NCBI GenBank assembly: GCA_947561715.1
Contig: OX387203.1
Coordinates: 4,216,001 to 4,280,000, forward strand
Source: Ascidia mentula
Taxonomy: Eukaryota > Chordata > Ascidiacea > Phlebobranchia > Ascidiidae
Direction of reading: 5' to 3'
Length of the DNA: 64,000 bases
Shown here piece after piece: positions 55,844-64,000 of the stretch (position 1 is the first letter of the stretch; every line of letters starts with the position of its first letter). The notes beneath the pieces were generated by a model. The model made no database searches and had not been told where the DNA came from. It worked only from the letters and a program-made list of their open reading frames with translations. The position numbers and the translations under genes were made by a program.

Positions 55844-57541
55844 ATGGCGACTTCTGCAAAACCAGTGACAGTATGTCAAGGATCAATGGGCCTTCATCAA
55901 AACAATTTTAAGCCAAACCAAACTACTTTATCTTTCAATGGAACTCATGAGAAAACTATTTTCGATGCTTTTCGACATTTTAAAGATCAATGCATGACAA
56001 AGATTAAAGATGGAATTACAAAAAGCCCTCGTCACATGGTTGCCACTGGAAATTCAGGTTAGGAAAATTTCAACATTTATATAATGCTACAATGTAGTAT
56101 GGCATAATGTTAATGCTTTTCATCCTTATTATTACCTAAAAACAATGGTGAATTGAGTTTGGTATGTGCAGATACTATGGAGAGAAATGCTGGTGATGAA
56201 GAAGTGTCAACTATTAACGGGGTCCAGCTGGATGACATACCATTCTATTGTAAACTGATTATCTTATCTCAATTGGACACTGCTGATATTTGTCATTTGT
56301 CTATGACCAGTCGACACTGGAGTGAAATGTGCCATGACCAGTTTTTGTGGAGAGAACTTCTCTACAGAGATATCAACAGGTGGAACAGCATCAGTCAGAA
56401 AAGCACCCCCTTGGTCCCTACTGTCGATCTGGATTTACGTTGTGATTCAAGTGATGCCGCAAAGTCTCCGGAAATGAATTATTGGGACTTCCATGAGCAA
56501 CTATGCAGGAGAATGAATGTAAACTATAAAGCACTTTATTTCCACTCAGCATACCAAAGACAGCAGGACAAACAAACAATTGGTATTGCCTCCACAAGCC
56601 ATAAGGAACCTATGCAAACGAATGAAGTCACCTCATCTCCGCAGCACAACAGTCCACCACTGGCTGCCAGTCAAACTTTTCCAAGATTTTTAAGAAGTTT
56701 GTGGATTCGATTGCGTTCAGGAAGTGGTGAAGTGATTATGATGGGCCCCGGTATGGAGTCATCAAACACAAGCAAAATTTTCCGCCGCCTTCTATGGGCC
56801 CGACCTGACCTGCTAATGACTGTACGGTTATTGCCTGGAAGCCAAGACGGTGTTGGGTCTGGAGTTGAATTGGAGTTTAAAGGGGAAAAACGGTTTAACC
56901 TGATTGCATTATACTCTGGAAACCGTCGTGACAGACAGAAGAGGGTAGGATTGGAAAGATTGCAAGAAAGTAACATTTTAGAAGAGGTGACGGTCGGTGA
57001 CGAAGAAACGACTTCTGCAAATGCTAACCCACAATCACCACCAACAATATTTTCCTCGAAACACACATTTAAACTAAGAGATCCTGTCCACAATTTTCTC
57101 AAGGAAAGAGAAGAGAACTGTCGTCTTATTTATGTTGTGGATGCCACAAAAGATCAGTCCTTGGAACAGCTGGCTTACAATCGACTTGAGCTGCAAGCAA
57201 TGGTCACTGGTATACGTAGCTATGAGGTGGAGCAAGATCAAATTCATGCTAACTCAGTTGAGTCAGAAAATCCTCCAGCACCTGACAGCACACTTTCAGC
57301 CTTTTCCTCAATAATGAACCTTACTGGCATTTCCAGCAACATTGCATCTTCCAGCAGACGCCCTCTATTGATTTTGTGTTGTACAGAGAGTGCACTTACA
57401 GGAAGAATTCCTTGCATTGAAATCGCTGCTCTTTTGGACTTGGCAAGCATTCAAGACAGGCCTTGGTATGTTCAGGATATTACTGTTGACAATTTGGATG
57501 GGCTTGAGGATGGCCTGGTTTGGTTGTTCAAGCAACTGTGA
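55844..57541 (+). CDS. FBXO4: F-box only protein 4 (SCF ubiquitin-ligase substrate adaptor)
   Basis: Exons 55844-56057 and 56172-57541 join in phase 1, giving 527 residues. Residues about 92-140 are the F-box (LDDIPFYCKLIILSQL ... LWRELLYRDINRW), which docks on SKP1 in an SCF E3 ligase. The rest matches the FBXO4 substrate domain, an atypical small-GTPase-like fold: MMGPGMESSNTSKIFRRLLW, DGVGSGVELEFKGEKRFNLI, RRPLLILCCTE and a C-terminus PWYVQDITVDNLDGLEDGLV. In vertebrates FBXO4 recognises telomere protein TRF1 and has been linked to cyclin D1. This protein is longer than the roughly 390-residue mammalian form. The extra length lies in the N-terminal region and in loops, including an insert after the first exon. 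CpG-poor. Confidence 0.9.
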
Positions 57542-59282
57542 AATTTTGTGGGCTTAAACTTGGTTTCAATACTTGCCGTAATTTTTTTTATCACATTTAT
57601 TGCAGATAAATCATTGACAGGGCATTTCTGTGTATTGCGCTTCAAGATAGAGTTGCCCAAAAACGTTTACAATTGTCTTTACTGTTGTGCCTTCATCACT
57701 TATGGTATAGTTAGTGTTTTGCTTTCATCACTCATGGTATAGTAATTTTTATCTTAAAATTTGATTACACAAAAATTACATATTTTTAGTATTCCTTAAA
57801 CTAAACAAAGGTGAATGGTGTTTGCCTGATTTTACGAGACGATATATTTTAATTGTTACCTGATCATATAGAGATGTCATAAGTGAATTGTTTTTGTGTA
57901 GTTGCCTAATTCTCACTGTGAAGTCATGTGTGCTCACTCACTTGCATTCTATTGCTTTCATAAATCTTCTAATGTCTGTGTTATTGACAAAGTGTGCGTT
58001 ACATTAGATATTTGTTTCCCAGTTTTATGGCATTGCAAATTTTGCAATACATTCAAGTTTTCAACTGAAACATTGCATTTCACCACTTTTAAGTTTATTA
58101 AAGTTTTTATTGGCGAGGTTAGAGAAAGGGTTTAGACCTTTTTAATGCAGTGTAAAAGTTTACAAATTATGTCAAAATGGTAATGACTTTACATGCCACA
58201 ATGTAGAAGTTTTATTTATACTAAACAATACTGGACTATACAGACATACAAGAAATGATCACCCAGATACATATAACAAATTCAGAGCTTGTACTTTAAC
58301 AGGAAGCATTCCATTGCCCCGAAATTCATGTACTACATGAATACTTTACATCAGCCAGATAGCTTTGACAGTTGTTCATTTCACATGTGGGTTCCTGGCT
58401 TGACACGTGTATGTTAAACATCCTGACATGGGAAGCCTGTTTGTTTCCCAGGACACCCAACTGTATTTGCAATATAACATATATGCTGTTCACCAACGCA
58501 ATCAAGGATTTTTGCAAAAACAACAGCGCAAGAGTGTGCCTGCCCAGAACGTAACTCTATATGGTGTTGAAAAGTATTAGTTAAGCAGCACTATAGAACC
58601 AAGCATTTGAAATGGCTAACCTTGTAAAACATACCATGAATCTCAAATAAATGATCTATAATCAGATAAAAATACATGCAAGTCCTACAAAAGAGCTGTT
58701 GGCATTTGCTTCACTTTTTGATAATCACTTGATGCTCATATGAAAATTCAACATAATCCCAGTCAATAAACAGCAAAATATTTTAATAATACTGCAGGGT
58801 GGTTTGCAAAAAAACTGCAAAAAAATCAGCAGGAGTGTTCGGCAGTATAAGCTGCAGTTTGCAAGCTGACAACATGAGAAAGCAAAAAGCCAAATAACAC
58901 ATATTAATAGTTTAAAAAATGACCAATTAATATTTTCACAGTCTATTATATGAGCGAATGAGGAATTTATCCATTCAAGTACCAATATAGTATGCAACAT
59001 GCATGATTAGGAAGTGGAAAAGATTGAAAAAAGGTAGTTAAAAAGGCAATACAGCGACCATTTATGAAATAAAAGACATGAAATAATAATTGCAGATACT
59101 GCAACAGACAAAACATACGCTATTAAAAATTAATAGTTACACTGATAAATACGGAAAACTTGCAGTAAATACATTGTATCTAAAAGTACCAAACATAGAA
59201 AATATGCTGGAAGACTGATAAAAATAAAAGATCAGCAAAAAAACCTTTCTTCAAAAAAGCATGGCATCAAACTAAGTAGCAA
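57542..59282. other. Tail-to-tail 3' region of FBXO4 and UST
   Basis: AT-rich and nearly CpG-free. A plus-strand AATAAA lies at about 58645 and a minus-strand one at about 58211 (plus TTTATT), so the two 3' ends may overlap by a few hundred bases. Short frames here are not called. Confidence 0.4.
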
Positions 59283-60221
59283 TCACTCCAGACCAAGTTG
59301 AAATTCTTTCAATTGCTTAAACAATCTGACAACAAAATCATAGAAGTCATAATCTAGCTTCATGCGTTTTCGAAGTACAGCATATGCTTCTGGTGAAAGT
59401 GGCTCTTTGATTCGTGTGGCAGTTTTCATTACAGTTCTGTCCTGAATTTTTTTCCAAACGTGCGAGGCACCTTGAAAATAATTTGGCAAAACTTTTTCCA
59501 AAACTTTAAGCATGCCATCAAAATCTTCAAGAACACCGACCACCAAAAAATTGTCTAAAACATGGCGCTTCGCTCGCAATAAAGCATCACGCCCAGGCTC
59601 TCGACAGATTGGTGCTTGGCCACAAAAATATGGCACAACATACCACAGTTTTACCTCCGAGCATTCTGTATGGTTGTGAAGGACACAAGTGTTAATATCC
59701 AAGTCTTTCTCTCCATTTCTCCAAGCTCTGCCCAAGCGTGCAGAAGCCAGTTGGTTGTCACCATATCGCTTGAAGTAAAACTGGGATGTGAAACGCTCAA
59801 TAGGATCTCGAATCATGTTAATGTAAACTGGGGATTGCATGCCAAATTTTGGAAAGTTTACGTAGTGCAGATGCCGTGTATACAACATGGGAGTGGGCAA
59901 GTTTTCTATGAGTTTAATTTCATCCATCAAATCCAAGATTTTGGGTCGCGTAAGGTTGCTGATGGGGGAGGCATAAAACGTAAACCCATGTCGTTTTGCC
60001 AATGCGTTTACGACTAAATTCAGAGATCGACTGCCACATTTTCCCACACGATTATAAACCACTCGAGATATAAGATTGGTGTTTTCATACTGATGTGCTG
60101 AAGCAGCTGGCCTTTCAAAATCAGATCTGACATAATTTTGTGTTGAAACTTTCCACATCATGGAGCAGATGAGAGCAGTCAAGATAAAAAATATAAGCAA
60201 AATAAGTTTGTGATATTTCAT
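59283..60221 (-). CDS. UST: Uronyl 2-O-sulfotransferase (UST-like)
   Basis: Golgi enzyme that moves sulfate from PAPS to the 2-position of uronic acids, chiefly iduronate in dermatan/chondroitin sulfate. Intronless, 312 residues. Residues 5-22 form a type II membrane anchor after a very short tail (MKYHK). The PAPS-binding 5' loop is YNRVGKCGSRSLNLV (R58-S64 region). The catalytic-histidine segment is TRHLHYVNF, and the 3'-phosphosulfate site is YINMIRDPIERFTSQFYF. A cysteine-rich stretch DINTCVLHNHTEC ... YFCGQAPICREPG follows as in UST. These choices fit UST better than heparan sulfate 2-O-sulfotransferase. The start is the first in-frame ATG before the anchor; the frame upstream is open but has no ATG. 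The gene is divergent to the CDK2 gene and convergent to FBXO4. Confidence 0.9.
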   Translation of the reverse strand: MKYHKLILLIFFILTALICSMMWKVSTQNYVRSDFERPAASAHQYENTNLISRVVYNRVGKCGSRSLNLVVNALAKRHGFTFYASPISNLTRPKILDLMDEIKLIENLPTPMLYTRHLHYVNFPKFGMQSPVYINMIRDPIERFTSQFYFKRYGDNQLASARLGRAWRNGEKDLDINTCVLHNHTECSEVKLWYVVPYFCGQAPICREPGRDALLRAKRHVLDNFLVVGVLEDFDGMLKVLEKVLPNYFQGASHVWKKIQDRTVMKTATRIKEPLSPEAYAVLRKRMKLDYDFYDFVVRLFKQLKEFQLGLE

Positions 60222-60547
60222 GACTCTATTCGTACCGATTCTTGACACAAAATACAAACAATTGGTTTAATCGTGTGCGCAGTGCAATTCGTGAAGAAGC
60301 ATCACACACAGTATAGAGCATATAGCTACAAATCGAATTGGTCGTACAAAAAGGAAACAGCACAAACAATCTATTTACATAGACACAGAAAAAGCATTTT
60401 AAAACTTTGCCAGACACAACGCAGACAAGCAAACACGCAGCCACCGACAACTGCTAATTTGCTTGAAGTGGCCCCTCTTTGCTCTTTCTTGTCGAAGCTC
60501 TGGACGTTTATATGCTTGACTGATTACCATCTGTCAAACATCTATGA

Positions 60548-60847
60548 CAGGGGTTCTTAACCTGGGGTCCACGAACCCCCAAGGGGTCCGAGAAGATGCA
60601 TTAAGGGGTCCATGAAACGAAATACAATTATTCCGAAAATCCACAATTTGGCTAAAAAACTAAAATTATTATTGAAAAAAGTTTCGCTCTGGGTTTAACG
60701 GTTGTACGTGCATGCTAGTGTTTCGACCATCACTATGTTGATTAAAACCTAATTTCGACATTTGCAATGTGTTTCTTGCAAAGGGGTCCATAGCTTTTCA
60801 AAGAATGTTTTAGGGGTTCGTGATCCAAAAAAGGTTAAGAAACACTG
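60548..60847. mobile_element. hAT-type MITE, 300 bp, with 8-bp target duplications
   Basis: The ends are caggggttcttaacctgggg and, on the other strand, cagtgtttcttaacc, with shared ggggtcc-type sub-repeats inside. The same 8 bases, atctatga, stand directly outside both ends (60540-60547 and 60848-60855), which fixes the limits. An 8-base duplication and CAG-type termini are hallmarks of hAT transposons. There is no coding capacity, so it is a non-autonomous copy. It sits in the divergent interval between UST and CDK2. Confidence 0.88.
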
Positions 60848-60855
60848 ATCTATGA

Positions 60856-61423
60856 TATGAGGGATTTTTGACCAGCCCACAAATGGACAGCATACATGTA
60901 GAACATTGCAGAAATGCCTTGAACATTGCAGAAATCCCACGAAGTTACGTCTAGTGTTTATAGTTTTAACTTTCAATGCCTAAGTTTGCTTTTAAGTGCT
61001 GCTGAGCATCACCCAAAATAAGTATTTGGGTTAAATATATAGCCTAATGTTTTTCTTCTAGTCCTATAATCAAGTTAAATAATTATGGTTAATGGGTTGA
61101 AAACGCCAAAAACACATATGATAATAACAAACTTGCTCTACGTGGATGGTAAGTTAAGCGGATGAGAGTACACTGAAAACACATTTGCCGCTAATTTTGT
61201 AATGGAAACCGCATTTTGCAGTTGCAATAGTTGCGCTGCATTGTCATTGTTTTGCCCGGTATGTAGCAAGGCTTATTGAGTTTTTACTTGTCAATATAAA
61301 ATTTTTGGATATCCTTATTGGTCCTATATCTACGTTTAGTTATTATGTCACTGTATGAACCAATACAAAATTGCTATTTTGGCGCAGATTCAGGTTTTAA
61401 ATATAGGCTATAAACCCCAAATT
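60856..61423. promoter_or_regulatory. Probable promoter and leader of the CDK2-type gene
   Basis: AT-rich, CpG-poor interval before the CDK start with no TATA in a convincing position. An in-frame ATG at 61355 would add 23 residues, but kinases of this family begin at the equivalent of 61424. Confidence 0.35.
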
Positions 61424-63834
61424 ATGGATGGGTTTCACAAAATTGAAAAGATTGGCGAAGGCACGTATGGAATAGTGTACAAAGCACTAGACAAACTCAC
61501 GGGCAAAATGGTGGCATTAAAGAAAATTCGCTTGGACACGTAAGTTATAAGCTGATTTAAACTTTGGGTGTTTGTAAAGAAACAAAAGTGTCAAAAAATG
61601 TTAGGTATGCTTTGGTGTAGTTAAGTTTAGTTAAGTTAATTTTATAGTAGTTGGTGTTGGTGAATTGTATTGGTATAGGCTACCAATATTGAGACTTATT
61701 ATTTTAATATCAATGTTAGTTTTCCACCTTTTTTAATGTATATGTAGTGAAACAGAAGGTGTGCCAAGTACTGCAATCAGGGAAATTTCCCTTTTGAAAG
61801 AGTTGGACCATCCAAACATTGTCAGGTACATTGTAATATCTGCTTATGTTAACAGAGGAAAATCCCTGTATTGAAAATAGTTTGGGGTGTAATATTGATT
61901 TGTTACAGGTTAATGGATGTGATCCACAGTGAAATGAAGTTGTATCTTGTTTTTGAATACTTGAGTCAGGATTTAAAAAGGTTCATGGATGCCCAGCCTA
62001 CAAGTTTGCCCTTGCCGCTTGCTAAGGTATCTGTTTTTCTGAAATCAATGTGTTTCTTAGTGGTTTAAGTGTATAATACAATAGGTGTAAATGCGTTAAT
62101 GCTGTTGACATTGTGCACAAGTGCAGAAATATTTGGCTGGCAGAGTTAACTAAATTGTCAAATTAAAAGGTGTCATGTCTGTTGCCTTTTACTGAATCCT
62201 TAATTTATTAAAATTATTAAATTTATTAAATATCAATGCTAAATATTATACTCTTAAATTTTTTTTCAGAGTTATTTGCATCAATTGCTGCAGGGCATCG
62301 CCTATTGTCATTCACACAGAGTACTTCATAGAGACTTAAAACCCCAGAATCTGTTGATTGATGACGTTGGCCATATAAAATTGGCCGATTTTGGGCTTGC
62401 CAGAGCAATTGGTATTCCAGTGCGTATGTACACACATGAAGTAAGTATTTTGTTATGCTATTAATATTTTATTGGTAAGCTGCAGACAGGGTGTGTCTAT
62501 TAATATTTAATTCCATGTAAAAATGAGATTGCAAATCGTTGGATGACATTTCCCAATTCCACCACCTTCTGTTTGCAGGTAATCACACTTTGGTATCGAC
62601 CCCCTGAAATATTGTTAGGTTCCAAGTATTATTCTGCTGCAGTGGATATATGGAGCCTTGGTTGTATTTTTGCTGAAATGGTGAGTGCCTATCTTACTAG
62701 AATATTTTAATTAGTATGCATGTAAATAAAAGTCAAAAAGGTGCTCTGATCAGTAGAAAATCATAAAATAATGTATAGAGGTAGCCCCATCTCAATTGAA
62801 GCAAGTTCAAGTACTAGCTTTTTGGATTTGCAAATCATTGCTGTTATGTGAAGTAGCCTGTCTTACCAGCACCAAATATGTTTCAACAAAAAAGAATACA
62901 TTTCTATATCAAACGAAAAATATCTGTTACACAACTGGAATCAGCCAATGCCTAGGATTTAATGTTGAGCTCTTTTTTTGTTCTTTTTTATCACAGAAAC
63001 TGACGATGCCATTATTAATATTTCTGTTAGGTTTCAAAATTAAAAAAGATCATACCGATGATGATCGCCAATCATTCCTCACGAGTAATTTTGAATACAT
63101 ATCTATGATTTCAGATTCACAAAAAAACACTTTTTCCTGGGGATTCTGAAATTGATCAGTTGTTTCGAATCTTTCGTACCCTGGGAACTCCCACCGAGAA
63201 AATATGGCCAGGAGTTACAACAATGCCAGATTTCAAAAACAAATTCCCCCAATGGCCTGAACAGACTTTTCAATCAGTGTTTCCCAAATTAGACCCTTGC
63301 GGAATAAGTCTGATGGAGGTATGTAGTGTTTCGATTATTTTTCCGATTTGTCAAATTTCATAAACATTGTTATCCATACAAGAAATATATATATATATAC
63401 TTTTAATATGTCTTATGTAGTAGAAGTAAAGTTTTTTTTCTTAGAGTTTATCAAAAAAAATGGATACTAATAAATGACCCAAACCCTATCTCTTGGCCAG
63501 TAGTTCATTTACCTGTGCTCCCTACAGTTGTTCAAGAACTTGTTGCCCCCAGGTTATCCATAAAACAAACATGACAAAGCCATCCTGCTTGTGGTCCCTA
63601 TGGAAATTAGGCATCAGAATTCCCACTCTGAGCCAAGAACTGACAACATGTCAAACGCAAATAACTTTTTGTTTTTCTGAAAAGTTTATTAAAATTTTCC
63701 ACTTCTATTTACTTTTTTTGCGACAGAAAATGATCGTCTACGACCCTGTACAGCGTATCACTGCCAAGACAGCGTTGCAGCACAATTTCTTTGCAGATGT
63801 TTGTATGCCAAAACCCAACCTGAAGCGAGCTTGA
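61424..63834 (+). CDS. CDK2: Cyclin-dependent kinase 2-type Ser/Thr kinase (PSTAIRE)
   Basis: Exons 61424-61539, 61748-61825, 61909-62026, 62270-62440, 62579-62680, 63115-63318 and 63727-63834 keep phase and give 298 residues, the length of human CDK2. Visible features are the glycine loop GEGTYG with inhibitory-site T14/Y15, catalytic K33, PSTAIRE helix 45-51, gatekeeper F80, [13 protein letters not shown], activating threonine T159 (VRMYTHE), and [35 protein letters not shown] and FPGDSEIDQ favour CDK2 over CDK1, although CDK1/2/3 are close. The kinase pairs with E- and A-type cyclins to drive S phase. One oddity: the APE motif of subdomain VIII reads PPE ([10 protein letters not shown]), as in transcriptional CDKs. 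The N-lobe to C-lobe hinge region is one residue shorter than in human CDK2. Confidence 0.93.
63383..63399. repeat. AT microsatellite
   Basis: Short (AT)n tract in the last CDK2 intron. Confidence 0.6.
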
Positions 63835-64000
63835 GCAAATCTATTTTTTCCAGTTCTTCAAACGTTTTATTTGGTCGCTACGAAGCTTTTAGTGTTTGCA
63901 GAAGTACTGCTGCTTGCTTCAGCAAAACTGCCTTTGCGTATGTTGTTTTCAATGCCACATTTTTAACGCCAATCATAGATTTTAAATACCTTGTTGTTCA

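Overview
The window is animal nuclear DNA. Genes are split by short GT-AG introns, it encodes metazoan-only families (COE/EBF, glycosaminoglycan enzymes, F-box protein FBXO4, PSTAIRE kinase), it uses TATA boxes and AATAAA signals, and no bacterial operon or phage feature is visible. The COE gene has only one copy of the second helix of its helix-loop-helix; vertebrate EBFs carry a duplicated one. Genes are compact, about 8 in 64 kb, with CpG-depleted gene bodies alternating with CpG-rich spacers. An invertebrate deuterostome, most likely a tunicate, fits best. The species call is inference.

Layout. (1) 0.2-7 kb, plus: a TATA-driven seven-exon gene for a secreted FN3-LDLa-Sushi-FN3 mosaic protein. 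(2) 7.8-8.1 kb, plus: a possible 80-residue protein. (3) 8.3-18.8 kb, minus: a COE/EBF transcription factor in about 15 exons, followed by some 6.7 kb of CpG-rich spacer without convincing coding sequence. (4) 25.5-28.9 kb: ABHD10-like hydrolase (minus) head to head with B3GAT3-like glucuronyltransferase (plus). (5) 29.4-35.2 kb: a foldback element, two candidate promoters and a bZIP gene (plus). (6) 35.2-51.5 kb: a large spacer with CRE sites, a C/EBP-ATF-type site, an orphan promoter with a splice donor and a small inverted-repeat element. (7) 51.5-53.9 kb, minus: a second, related bZIP gene. (8) 55.8-57.5 kb, plus: FBXO4. (9) 59.3-60.2 kb, minus: uronyl 2-O-sulfotransferase (UST). (10) 60.5-60.8 kb: a 300-bp hAT-type element with perfect 8-bp target duplications. 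(11) 61.4-63.8 kb, plus: a CDK2-type kinase.

The genes do not form an operon. Two (B3GAT3, UST) act in glycosaminoglycan synthesis in the Golgi. Two (FBXO4, CDK2) belong to cell-cycle families. Three (COE and the two bZIPs) are transcription factors whose spacers hold eight perfect cAMP-response palindromes. The most interesting lead is the 33-kb bZIP gene: a strong-context upstream ORF overlaps its first coding exon, and CRE and C/EBP-ATF composite sites lie upstream, a layout like stress-translated ATF4/CHOP genes. Other leads are an APE-to-PPE change in the CDK2 activation segment and a small interspersed element with hammerhead-like core motifs.

Exon boundaries were read by eye from splice consensus and reading phase. 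Those of the COE, ABHD10, bZIP, FBXO4 and CDK2 genes are phase-consistent throughout. The last COE exon, the bZIP starts and all small-ORF calls are less certain.
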